The notes under the pieces were generated by a model that was not told where the DNA came from, did no database searches, and saw only the letters and a program-made list of their open reading frames with translations. The translations under genes were made by a program, and so were the position numbers. A stretch of DNA of 32,828 nt from Pelagibacteraceae bacterium GOM-A1 (GTDB lineage Bacteria; Pseudomonadota; Alphaproteobacteria; Pelagibacterales; Pelagibacteraceae). The DNA lies in the NCBI GenBank assembly GCA_001704065.1, contig LHBX01000065.1, positions 1-32,828 on the forward strand, written 5' to 3'. Below are positions 25,455 through 32,828 of the stretch, piece by piece (within the stretch, counting starts at the first letter, position 1; each line of letters opens with the position of its first letter).

Positions 25455-26309
25455 TTAAATTGCTCCTTTTTTTTCTGTAGGTTCAAGAGCATCGTAATTC
25501 CAAAGTTTTTTTCCTGCTACAACTTTGGTCATCTTAGAAACATCGAAGTTTTCTCCGATCTCCGCAACCTTTAATTTTCTTTTAAGCCAGTCTTGATCTG
25601 AATCAGTTAATTCAGCTTCGACAGCATCACTACCAAATGATCCAATTTTTCCACCTACAAAAATTGTCCCATCATACATAGAATCTCCTAAATTTATTCC
25701 AACATCTCCAAGAATAATAATTCGCCCTCTCTGCATCATAAAACCTGTAAAAGCACCAGCATCTCCGCCAATAATTATTGTTCCACCTTTTTGATCAATT
25801 CCTGTTCTGGCACCTACGCTTCCTTTGCATATCAGATCTCCACCTCTAATTGCCGCACCGAAACAAGACCCTGCATTTTTTTCAATTACTACTTTTCCTG
25901 CCATCATATTTTCTGCACATGACCATCCCACTCTTCCATTAATTCTAACAATAGGACCATCCATTGATCCACACCCAAAGTAACCCAAACTACCTTCAAA
26001 TATTAAATTTAATTTATTGAGAATTCCAACTCCCAAGCTATGTTTTCCCTGTGGGTTCTTTATTACAATAGTTCCGTATCCATCTTTCATTAATTCATCA
26101 ATTTTTTTATTTGCTTCACGACAATCCATGTTCTTAACGTCAATTTCAGTTCTTTTATTAAAATCTACATCATATGTCCCAAAGTAATAAAAATTCTCTG
26201 CCTCATCTGGATTAAAAAATTTTTGTTGTGTTTTTCCAGTTAAGACTTCTGTATGAAGTCCCATTGATTGAGCTTTACTTTTTTTTTCTGATGTTTTTAA
26301 ATTTGCCAT
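25455..26309 (-). CDS. GXGXG-domain glutamate-synthase-like subunit (MgsB/GlxC type)
   Basis: Right-handed beta-helix subunit equivalent to the C-terminal domain of the GltB large chain. The repeating GxxG strands are plain: EGSLGYFGCGSMDGP, NGRVGWSCAENMMAG, EKNAGSCFGAAIRGGDL, GSVGARTGID, GGDAGAFTGFMMQRG and GDVGINLGDSMYDGT. At 284 aa it is longer than usual GlxC/MgsB proteins as I recall them (about 225-230 aa). The extra part is an N-terminal segment of roughly 60 residues (TEVLTGKTQQKFFNPDEAEN) that I do not recognise. It has a structural role tying the amidotransferase and FMN parts together. It overlaps the upstream gene by 13 nt and abuts the downstream one, so tight coupling of the three subunits is expected. 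Confidence 0.88.
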   Translation of the reverse strand: MANLKTSEKKSKAQSMGLHTEVLTGKTQQKFFNPDEAENFYYFGTYDVDFNKRTEIDVKNMDCREANKKIDELMKDGYGTIVIKNPQGKHSLGVGILNKLNLIFEGSLGYFGCGSMDGPIVRINGRVGWSCAENMMAGKVVIEKNAGSCFGAAIRGGDLICKGSVGARTGIDQKGGTIIIGGDAGAFTGFMMQRGRIIILGDVGINLGDSMYDGTIFVGGKIGSFGSDAVEAELTDSDQDWLKRKLKVAEIGENFDVSKMTKVVAGKKLWNYDALEPTEKKGAI

Positions 26310-27238
26310 ACTTTAACTTCTCCATCAAAAGGATCATAAGTTTCGATTTCTTGTGGTAATATTGATCTTATTGCAATTTCCTCTGACCCCATTGCAACTA
26401 AATCATCTGACTCATACAATACTAGTGGTTTTGCAGCCATTGTATCTTTCGCCATTCCTAAGCTATCTTTTGTAGCAACAAAATAAGTAAATACCCCATC
26501 TAAACCGACGAGAGACTCTTTCATTCCCTCTTCTAATGTAGCTCCATTTCTCATTTTTTCTGCAAGATATACAGCGATTAATTCAGAGTCACATTCTGAC
26601 ATAAATCTCATGCCCTTGTTTTCCAATACTCTTCTATTATTCCAATAGTTTGTTAATTGTCCATTATGAACGACTGACACATCGCTAAAAGGATAACCCC
26701 AAAATGGGTGAGCAGATTTAATATCCACTCCCGACTCTGTTGCCATCCTAGCATGACCAATTGCATGTGTCCCGACAACTTTATCTAAATTATATCTGTT
26801 ACAAACAACTTCAGCGTTTCCTAGATCTTTAATTACTTCTAGAGATTTTCCCATAGATAATATTTCTACACCTTCAACACTTTCTATTTTTTGAGAAAAT
26901 TCCATTAAATCTTTGTCATACTGAATTTCATATCGTAATGAATAAGGAAGAATTCTATCTTCTTTTATCACTTTAGCGCCTAGCTTAGAAAGATAAGAAT
27001 CAACAATTTTTTTTCTTTCGTCATAAACTGATACATCTTCTTTTACTGAAGAACTTCCCTCTGCAACATTTTCACCAACCTTAAATCGCATGATGAAATT
27101 TTGACCGTCAGTTTTTCCGTATAGAGCGTATCCTGTTGAATCTTCTCCTCTATGCTTTAATGCTTGAAGCATACCTTGAAGTTCAAAACCAACGTTTGAA
27201 GTATTTCCTCTATGAATTAATCCTGCAATCCCGCACAT
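26297..27238 (-). CDS. Class II glutamine-amidotransferase subunit (MgsA/GlxB type)
   Basis: Ntn-type amidotransferase of 313 aa that removes the gamma-amide or gamma-amine of its substrate. The catalytic Cys2 is exposed after Met removal (MCGIAGL). HRGEDSTGYALYG, GHARMATESGVD with AHPFW, SVVHNGQLTNYWNNRR and SECDSELIA form the standard substrate pocket. It corresponds to the N-terminal domain of GltB and to MgsA of N-methylglutamate synthase, where gamma-glutamylmethylamide rather than glutamine is the donor. An SD-like AAGGAA precedes the ATG. It lies 17 nt after the glutamine-synthetase-like gene, so maker and user of the gamma-glutamyl amide would be produced together. Confidence 0.9.
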   Translation of the reverse strand: MCGIAGLIHRGNTSNVGFELQGMLQALKHRGEDSTGYALYGKTDGQNFIMRFKVGENVAEGSSSVKEDVSVYDERKKIVDSYLSKLGAKVIKEDRILPYSLRYEIQYDKDLMEFSQKIESVEGVEILSMGKSLEVIKDLGNAEVVCNRYNLDKVVGTHAIGHARMATESGVDIKSAHPFWGYPFSDVSVVHNGQLTNYWNNRRVLENKGMRFMSECDSELIAVYLAEKMRNGATLEEGMKESLVGLDGVFTYFVATKDSLGMAKDTMAAKPLVLYESDDLVAMGSEEIAIRSILPQEIETYDPFDGEVKVWQI

Positions 27239-27255
27239 ATAATTTCCTTATTAAA

Positions 27256-28725
27256 TTATGGTAAACAATCCAGATAAGTATCAAGATCCCATTGTGTTGT
27301 TGCACCCAAGAATTTTTCCCACTCATCTCGTTTGTACCAATTAAATACTTTATACATTTCATCTGGCATTGATGATTTTATAACATCATCCTCCGCCAAT
27401 CTATCTAAAGCCTCACCTAAACTTAGTGGAAGTTTTTTAACATCTTTACCAGCTTTTTGAGCTTCATATATATTTCTAGACTCTGGTTTAGCTGGTTTCA
27501 TTTTTTTAGATATTCCCTCATCACAAGCTTTAAGTAATGCTGCACCTAATAAATATGGATTATGCATAGAGTCAACTGATCTGTACTCAAATCTACCCGG
27601 AGCAGATACTCTTAGACCACAAGTTCTATTTTGATAACCCCAGTCAGCATATACTGGTGCCCAAAAACCTTGATCCCATAATCTTCTATACGAGTTCACT
27701 GTCGAAGAACCAATTGCTGTTAAAGCTGGCAAGTGTTTCATTATCCCTGCGATTGATTGTAATCCAATCTTTCCAGGCAATTGCATATCCTTAGTATCTG
27801 GCATGAAAGTATTAGTTCCACCGGATACATAGCTAAAGACTTCTTCTACACCTGGAAGTTTTTTGTTACCCAATTTGTTTACTGATACTTTTCCACCTTT
27901 CCACAAAGACATGTTGGTGTGACATCCACTTGCTGAAACTCCCATAAATGGTTTAGTCATAAAGCAAGCTATAAGATTATGTTCTCTTGCTACTTGAGCA
28001 CAAATTTGTCTATACGTAGATAATCTATCAGCATTTCTTAAAACATTATCAAAAGTCCAGTTAAGTTCTAATTGGCCAGGTGCATCTTCATGGTCACCTT
28101 GGATCATATCAAGACCCATCGCTTTTGCGTATTCAATAACCTTCATAAACACAGGTCTTAATGATTCAAATTGATCAATATGATAACAGAAAGGTTTTGA
28201 GAAACCTTGTCCAGTTGGAGTTCCGTCAGGATTTTTTGTTAACCACATCATTTCAGGCTCTGTTCCAACTCTTAATTCTAATCCATGTTTCTTTTTGAAC
28301 TCATTCATGAAAATTCTAAGGTTACCTCTGCAGTCACTTGTTAAATGACCACCTGGATTTTTTCTTTCTTCTCTATTTCTAAAACATGTAACAAAAACTC
28401 TTCCAACTCTCTTATCCCAAGGCAATTGAACAAAAGTTTCTGGATCAGGTATTCCTACCAATTCCATAGCTTCTGGACCATAACCAATATAATTATTATG
28501 ACGATCTAAAAATAAGTTTGCTGTTGCTCCATAAACCAATTGAAAACCTTTTTCTGCAGTTCTTTCCCAATGATCTGCTGGTATTCCTTTTCCAACAACT
28601 CTTCCAGTTACTGAAATAAATTGATAATAGATATAAGTAATTCCTAATTCGTTTATTTTTTCTCTAACCTTTTTGACGAGTTTAGCTCTACCTGGTTGGT
28701 TTACGTGTTTTTCAAGATCCGTCAT
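27256..28725 (-). CDS. Glutamine-synthetase-like gamma-glutamyl-amine ligase (paralog 2, GmaS-like)
   Basis: Glutamine-synthetase superfamily ligase of 489 aa. Metal and ATP site residues are kept: E156/E158 (GTEPEMM), E213 and E220 (HEDAPGQLE), H269 (SGCHTNMS), NSYRR, NRT, and E380/R382 (FEYRSVD). As in the other paralog, the flap Glu327 that deprotonates ammonium is replaced: GFWAP (Trp355) stands where GYEAP is expected. The Asp50 position reads Gln (GFQLVY). With the MgsABC-like genes directly after it, a role as gamma-glutamylmethylamide (or other amine) synthetase fits better than glutamine synthesis; this is inference. A strong AAAGGGGG SD precedes the ATG. It is about 50 residues longer than paralog 1, partly in an insertion around GKIGLQS. 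Confidence 0.87.
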   Translation of the reverse strand: MTDLEKHVNQPGRAKLVKKVREKINELGITYIYYQFISVTGRVVGKGIPADHWERTAEKGFQLVYGATANLFLDRHNNYIGYGPEAMELVGIPDPETFVQLPWDKRVGRVFVTCFRNREERKNPGGHLTSDCRGNLRIFMNEFKKKHGLELRVGTEPEMMWLTKNPDGTPTGQGFSKPFCYHIDQFESLRPVFMKVIEYAKAMGLDMIQGDHEDAPGQLELNWTFDNVLRNADRLSTYRQICAQVAREHNLIACFMTKPFMGVSASGCHTNMSLWKGGKVSVNKLGNKKLPGVEEVFSYVSGGTNTFMPDTKDMQLPGKIGLQSIAGIMKHLPALTAIGSSTVNSYRRLWDQGFWAPVYADWGYQNRTCGLRVSAPGRFEYRSVDSMHNPYLLGAALLKACDEGISKKMKPAKPESRNIYEAQKAGKDVKKLPLSLGEALDRLAEDDVIKSSMPDEMYKVFNWYKRDEWEKFLGATTQWDLDTYLDCLP

Positions 28726-28740
28726 TCTTCCCCCTTTGAA

Positions 28741-28767
28741 TTTTCAGATCAAAAAGGTAACTGAAAA
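28741..28767 (-). repeat. Inverted repeat in the ligase leader
   Basis: Perfect 7-bp arms TTTTCAG (28741-28747) and CTGAAAA (28761-28767) around a 13-nt loop lie in the 67-nt spacer before the 489-aa ligase, ending near its Shine-Dalgarno. It could be a weak hairpin that tunes expression between the FAD gene and the ligase. A chance repeat is also possible. Confidence 0.3.
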
Positions 28768-28792
28768 AAAAACGTTTGTCTACTTAGATAAA

Positions 28793-30121
28793 TTAGCTCC
28801 AAGGAAACGGACTGTTCGATGTCGGATGAAGTTTTCCTTTTTCATATCTATCGAACCTAAACGGTTTTAATAATTCACTTTCATGACCTAAAATTTCTTG
28901 TGCAACAAGGTGACCAACACCTATCATTTTATAACCATGATTTGCATCTGCAATCATGTAAACATTTTCAAAAAATCTATCAAATATTGGGAATGAGTCT
29001 GGCGTCAAACAACCCAGTCCTCCTGATGGTCCCTTTCTATACAGATGAGATTTACCAACAAAACGTTTTTGAATATGTGCAAGTGCTGAAGTCCACATAT
29101 CTGAAAATTTATCAGTAGTTTGATATTCTGGAGAATCTATCCCATACGGATCAACATTAACTTCATCAAAATGTTTTTGAACAATGTAAGGTGATGTTCC
29201 ACCTTGAACTCCCAATCCTTCAATATCAGGTTTATAATAAATACCCCATAAGTCTTCTGTAATTATTTTACCATCTTTGTCAGAATAAAGTGGCGCATCT
29301 GTATCAACATGAATTACTGGAGGCGGTTTACCTTCATTAGTTTTTAAATAATTTGCATCTACACCCAATACACCCTCTTGTAAAAACCAGTACTTCCACA
29401 TTTCAACTTCATGCATTTTTCCATTTTTAGCATCTTTTATGTTTGTAGTTTTTGGTAACTCCAACATATTCCAAAAATCCCTTACCCATGGTCCTGCTCC
29501 AATAACTACTTGATCACAATCAATTGTACCTTTATCTGTAACGACGCCAGTAATTGCATTGCTGTTACTCCCTCTTTTAAAACCTGTAACCTTTACTCCT
29601 TTATGAACGTTTACACCGTTTGAATTTGCTTTTTTCTCTAGTGCTTTAATTGAGTCTTTATTAAATGCGTATCCACCTTTTTTTTCATGCAAGACTGATG
29701 TAATACCTTTTGCTTGCCAATCACTAAAAATTCCTTGCATATATTTCATGCAATCTTTTTCACCTTCTATAAATTCTGATTCATATCCAATAGCTTTTTG
29801 TTGTTCATAAATACTTGCAACATCTTTATGCATTACTTCTGGAGAAATTTGCATATAGCCAACAGCATTATATTTAAATGCCTCTGGATCACTTTCCCAA
29901 ACACTAACTGAATGAGCCATTAATTCTCTCATTGCTGGTTGAAAATAATTATTTCTAACAACTCCACATGCAATTCCACTTGCACCTGCGGCAGTGTCCT
30001 TTTTTTCTAGGACAACTACATCGTTAGGATTTTTATATTTTTCTGAAAGTTTCCAAGCAGTGCTTAACCCGTGAATTCCTCCACCAATTATAACAACTTT
30101 TGCTTTTGTCGGTAACGACAT
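28793..30121 (-). CDS. SoxB/DAO-type FAD-dependent amine oxidoreductase
   Basis: FAD-dependent oxidoreductase of 442 aa in the D-amino-acid-oxidase fold, nearest by eye to the beta subunit of heterotetrameric sarcosine oxidase (SoxB) and to MgdA. The dinucleotide-binding motif is GGGIHGLSTAW at residues 13-23 with the ribose-binding Glu40. GASGIACGVVRNNYFQP follows, as in SoxB proteins, and SGGLGCLTPDSFPIFD and IADANHGYKMIGVGHL close the C-terminal FAD site. Such enzymes oxidise N-methyl amines and pass the methyl carbon to tetrahydrofolate on a T-protein domain. The GcvT-like protein two genes upstream would supply that. SoxA, SoxD and SoxG partners are absent from the window. Confidence 0.88.
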   Translation of the reverse strand: MSLPTKAKVVIIGGGIHGLSTAWKLSEKYKNPNDVVVLEKKDTAAGASGIACGVVRNNYFQPAMRELMAHSVSVWESDPEAFKYNAVGYMQISPEVMHKDVASIYEQQKAIGYESEFIEGEKDCMKYMQGIFSDWQAKGITSVLHEKKGGYAFNKDSIKALEKKANSNGVNVHKGVKVTGFKRGSNSNAITGVVTDKGTIDCDQVVIGAGPWVRDFWNMLELPKTTNIKDAKNGKMHEVEMWKYWFLQEGVLGVDANYLKTNEGKPPPVIHVDTDAPLYSDKDGKIITEDLWGIYYKPDIEGLGVQGGTSPYIVQKHFDEVNVDPYGIDSPEYQTTDKFSDMWTSALAHIQKRFVGKSHLYRKGPSGGLGCLTPDSFPIFDRFFENVYMIADANHGYKMIGVGHLVAQEILGHESELLKPFRFDRYEKGKLHPTSNSPFPWS

Positions 30122-30173
30122 GAACGAACTTTAATTTTTTAGCAAAGGAAAGAATATAATAATTTTTATATAT

Positions 30174-30187
30174 AATTTATATAAATT
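30174..30187 (-). promoter_or_regulatory. 14-bp perfect AT palindrome, candidate operator
   Basis: AATTTATATAAATT reads the same on both strands and lies in the 89-nt spacer between the MarR-like gene and the FAD gene, about 50 nt before the FAD start. MarR proteins bind palindromes near their own genes, so it is a candidate operator or -10 region. Because it contains only A and T it carries little information. Confidence 0.3.
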
Positions 30188-30210
30188 CTAAATATTAGTG
30201 AGAATTTTAT

Positions 30211-30561
30211 TTAAAAACTCAAATTTTTGAGAGTTTTCAAATATTCGTTAAATTCATTAACAAAATTCTGTGTGGGTAAAACGTACTTTTTTCTATGGTC
30301 ATTTCCGGTTTTCTCGAGGTAGAAAAATTCTTTATCACAAGCTTCCTTGATCATGAGTGCAGATTTGGGCCTTGAGGTTTTAAATAGTCTAGTCTTAAGT
30401 TCTTCGACAGATAAGTTTTCATTTAACTTATAAGAATTCATCACAATCAACATCATGTGATAATGTGAAGGAGACTTTCTGAAAAAGTAATTACTGGATG
30501 TATGGGATAGTTTCATTTGATCTTCCCAAAATTCCAATAAATCCTTTGATGATTTTGACAT
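30211..30561 (-). CDS. MarR-like winged-helix regulator
   Basis: A 116-aa predicted DNA-binding protein. Residues about 50-80 (LSVEELKTRLFKTSRPKSAL, then MIKEACDKEFFYLEK) fit a winged helix with its recognition helix. The wing and following strand read GNDHRKKYVLPT, close to the D-x-R...T signature of MarR-type wings. An N-terminal helix and a C-terminal helix (FVNEFNEYLKTL) would form the dimer interface. Its ATG overlaps the stop of the DUF1989-aminomethyltransferase gene (TAATG), so it is translated within the operon rather than from a separate unit. Local control of the amine cluster is inferred. No ligand can be predicted. Confidence 0.75.
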   Translation of the reverse strand: MSKSSKDLLEFWEDQMKLSHTSSNYFFRKSPSHYHMMLIVMNSYKLNENLSVEELKTRLFKTSRPKSALMIKEACDKEFFYLEKTGNDHRKKYVLPTQNFVNEFNEYLKTLKNLSF

Positions 30562-32828
30562 TAAGATTTTACACGTGTTTTTTGAGGATCGTAATGTGGG
30601 AAACCAACAACTTTAGCAGGTATTCTTTTTTGATGTCCATCAATTTTACCAACTTCAACATTCATACCTATTTCTGAATGACCAACATCAATTCTGCACA
30701 AAGCAATATTTTTATTTAAAGTAGGAGATAGACATCCGCTTGTAACTACGCCAACTTGTGATCTTCCAATATGAACGCAATCACCGTGATTAGCTTTTTC
30801 TTTGCCTACAAGTTCTAATCCAACTAATTTCTTTTGGGGATTTTCTTTTCTCTTTATTAATGCTTCTTTACCAATGAAATCTGCTGTTTTTGTTTTTAAA
30901 GGAACCGTAAATCCAACACCTGCTTCAAACGGGTCAATTTGGCCATCAAATTCATTACCAAACAATATTAGACCAGCTTCAATTCTTAATAAATCTAATG
31001 CTCCAAAACCAGCAGGTATTAATCCTTCATCTTTTCCAGCTTCCATAAGCACATCCCAAACTGCTGGTGCATCAGAAGGATGACACCATATTTCATATCC
31101 TAATTCACCTGTATATCCAGTTCTAGAAACCATTAATGGAATTCCGCTAAGTTCTTTAACTCTACAAATTGTGAACCTAAACCATTGCAATTCTGAAATA
31201 GATGGTTGTGTTGGCGGAGTAAAAACAAACTTTTCTAAAATTTTTCTACTATTTGGTCCTTGTAGAGAAATAATTATTTGATCAGTAGAGTTTTTAACTA
31301 AAACATTAAATCTTTTCTTTTTTGCTTGCTCTTTTAACCATTCACCTGCGTATTCATCACCACATACCCATCTAAATCCATGATCACTCATTTTTAACAA
31401 TGTTCCATCATCAAACATAGAACCATTTTCATAACACATTGAAGAATAAACAATCTGTCCAACCGACAATTTTTTAACATTTCTAGTTAAAGTATAGTCC
31501 ATCAATTCTTCTGCATCCGGACCTAATATTTCAAATTTTCTTAAAGAGGATAAATCAATTAGAACTGCTTTTTCTCTACACGCTGTATATTCATTTATTA
31601 CTCCGTGTTTAGTGTAATCATTGGGCAGCCAATATCCTCTAGCATCAACAAAGTTTCTTGTTAACTTAGAAGTTCTTTCATGAAATCCTGTATTTTTTGT
31701 TAGTTTTAATTCTGAATCTGGTTTCATTCTAAATGCAAAAGATTTTGTAAATTCTCTTTTTTTTTCGTAAGTTCTAACAAAAATATCTGTAGGGTTCCAT
31801 GAATTACATGGATCTATATCACTTGGACAGGCTGATGTTCCGCAGGTTAAATCTTTTAAAGCTCTTAATATTACATAATCTCCAGGTCTAGCAAATGACT
31901 CATCAGAAAGTACGGTATTTAAGCCTCCTGCTGAGGTATTAAAAAATAAATTTATAGCGTGCCATCCCTTTTGTCTATTAACCCCAAAATTTTCCATAGC
32001 ACCACTTAAGTTATCTGAGCAATTTGGATGCCCAAAATAACCAGCATCTTCGTAATACTTCGATGTACAAGCAAGATTAAAAGTGTCATGTCTACCAACA
32101 GTATCTCTTATTACTTCTACTAAAGGCTCATGGTCTGTATCATAAAATTTTGAATACAATCCTGGTCCTGGAAATGTATTTCCCATAAAGGTCCTAGTTG
32201 TTTGCCAATCTAAACCTTTTTCAATACCTTTACCTAATTTAGCTGTATCAAAAGCAACAAAATCTGAACATTGTCTACCAGTTGGACAAATTATTTGAAT
32301 ATAATCTCCTTCTTTAACTTCAAAAGAAATCGCTGATTGTTTTGCAATATTTTTTTCGTCTAGAGGATCAAAAATTGGATCTGGAATTATTCTATGTTCT
32401 TTATAGTCAACAATATTATTTCTTTTAATAAATAAAGTTAATTCTGTTGGAGGATTTTGTTCATGAACCAACATATCATTACCAGGTGCAGAAAAGATGC
32501 AATAACATTTATCTTTTGAACTTATTTTAATTTTTTCTCCTGGTGGAGTGTCTTTATCAAAAAGGATTGAAGATTTAGATTTTGCTATTTTAAGATTTCT
32601 TTTTTCTAATTGGCGCAAAGCAATTTTCGAACTTTCTTCATTTCTATTTAAAATTTTAATTATATCATTTTCTGATTTAGATGATTTTAAATTCAAAATT
32701 GATGGATCCGAATTTCCATCAGAATTAAAAACAACTATTTCACAAATTTGATTTCCTTCATTATTAATAATTTCAATTTCATCATCCGGAAAAACCTGAA
32801 TTCCTGTTAATCCGCCGCCATTAACTAC
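30561..32828 (-). CDS. DUF1989-aminomethyltransferase (GcvT-like) fusion, 5' partial
   Basis: Large fusion open at the right edge. A TTG at 32696 would give 711 aa, but the frame continues another 44 codons to the edge with no stop, and those residues (GIQVFPDDEIEIINNEGNQI) resemble a DUF1989-like beta segment, so the start lies outside. Counting from that TTG, residues about 125-310 are a DUF1989 domain with its Cys/His set: GRHDTFNLAC (C210), GHPNCSDNL (H223, C226) and CGTSACPSDIDPC (C285, C290, C297). Residues 340-711 are a folate-binding T-protein fold (GSMFDDGTLL with catalytic-type Asp, ISLQGPNSR, SRTGYTGELGYEIW, IDPFEAGVGFTV). DUF1989 proteins include carboxyguanidine deiminase, and T-proteins collect methylene groups on tetrahydrofolate. 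The combined substrate is unknown. Confidence 0.88.
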   Translation of the reverse strand, partial: VVNGGGLTGIQVFPDDEIEIINNEGNQICEIVVFNSDGNSDPSILNLKSSKSENDIIKILNRNEESSKIALRQLEKRNLKIAKSKSSILFDKDTPPGEKIKISSKDKCYCIFSAPGNDMLVHEQNPPTELTLFIKRNNIVDYKEHRIIPDPIFDPLDEKNIAKQSAISFEVKEGDYIQIICPTGRQCSDFVAFDTAKLGKGIEKGLDWQTTRTFMGNTFPGPGLYSKFYDTDHEPLVEVIRDTVGRHDTFNLACTSKYYEDAGYFGHPNCSDNLSGAMENFGVNRQKGWHAINLFFNTSAGGLNTVLSDESFARPGDYVILRALKDLTCGTSACPSDIDPCNSWNPTDIFVRTYEKKREFTKSFAFRMKPDSELKLTKNTGFHERTSKLTRNFVDARGYWLPNDYTKHGVINEYTACREKAVLIDLSSLRKFEILGPDAEELMDYTLTRNVKKLSVGQIVYSSMCYENGSMFDDGTLLKMSDHGFRWVCGDEYAGEWLKEQAKKKRFNVLVKNSTDQIIISLQGPNSRKILEKFVFTPPTQPSISELQWFRFTICRVKELSGIPLMVSRTGYTGELGYEIWCHPSDAPAVWDVLMEAGKDEGLIPAGFGALDLLRIEAGLILFGNEFDGQIDPFEAGVGFTVPLKTKTADFIGKEALIKRKENPQKKLVGLELVGKEKANHGDCVHIGRSQVGVVTSGCLSPTLNKNIALCRIDVGHSEIGMNVEVGKIDGHQKRIPAKVVGFPHYDPQKTRVKS

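Noticed and set aside
32694-32696. TTG at 32696 as the start of the DUF1989-aminomethyltransferase gene
   Set aside because: The same frame continues 44 codons to the window edge with protein-like, domain-like sequence, so the TTG codes an internal Leu.
1-32828. tRNA, rRNA, CRISPR, insertion sequences, or glycine/SAM riboswitches
   Set aside because: All sizeable spacers were read; none is long or structured enough, and no repeat arrays or transposase-like frames were seen.

Overview
The window is strongly AT-rich, almost entirely coding, and packed with start/stop overlaps of 1-13 nt. The proteins are alphaproteobacterial in type: a type III-like glutamine synthetase, a cytosolic-type aconitase A, a DppDF fusion, a YfgM-BamB pair and split glutamate-synthase-like subunits. 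Small genes, a Lys/Asn/Ile-rich proteome, minimal spacers and no mobile DNA fit a streamlined marine bacterium of the SAR11 (Pelagibacter) kind. This is inference from composition and gene content. I see no tRNA, rRNA, CRISPR array, insertion sequence or phage gene. No stretch over 300 bases lacks a gene.

Layout. (1) 1-2917 (+): the 3' part of an oligopeptide/dipeptide-type ABC importer, with a permease open at the left edge and a double ATPase. (2) 2975-5197 (+): a bifunctional beta-oxidation enzyme, converging with 5186-6565 (-), a membrane-anchored cyclophilin and a secreted HEXXH protein. (3) 6619-9157 (+): an overlooked 44-aa membrane peptide coupled to an agmatinase-family ureohydrolase, then an aldehyde dehydrogenase; an ArgE-type deacylase converges at 9154-10341 (-). 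(4) 10367-17778 (+): one long head-to-tail run of CsaA, LysE exporter, aconitase, YfgM-like, BamB, cupin, ZapE and YjbQ. (5) 17779-21845 (-): photolyase, diaminopropionate ammonia-lyase-like enzyme, a glutamine-synthetase-like ligase and a 54-aa membrane peptide. (6) 21846-32828 (-): a nitrogen/C1 cluster closed by a rho-independent terminator. In transcription order it encodes a DUF1989-aminomethyltransferase fusion (open at the right edge), a MarR-like regulator, a SoxB-like FAD oxidoreductase, a second glutamine-synthetase-like ligase, three split glutamate-synthase-like proteins (MgsA/B/C or GlxB/C/D type), a 136-aa protein of unknown function, an Amt transporter and a 73-aa membrane protein.

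Region 6 is the most interesting. Its parts match the logic of the N-methylglutamate pathway: amine uptake, gamma-glutamylation, transfer of the amine to 2-oxoglutarate, then oxidative N-demethylation onto tetrahydrofolate. The usual four-subunit sarcosine-oxidase-like dehydrogenase is absent. In its place are one FAD protein and a folate-binding T-protein fused to a DUF1989 (carboxyguanidine-deiminase-type) domain. Both glutamine-synthetase-like enzymes have replaced the residues that bind and deprotonate ammonium, which points to amines rather than ammonia as substrates. The Amt protein keeps its conducting core but has a changed outer site and has lost the usual C-terminal HGE motif, and no glnK lies beside it. 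These comparisons were made by eye and need real alignments.
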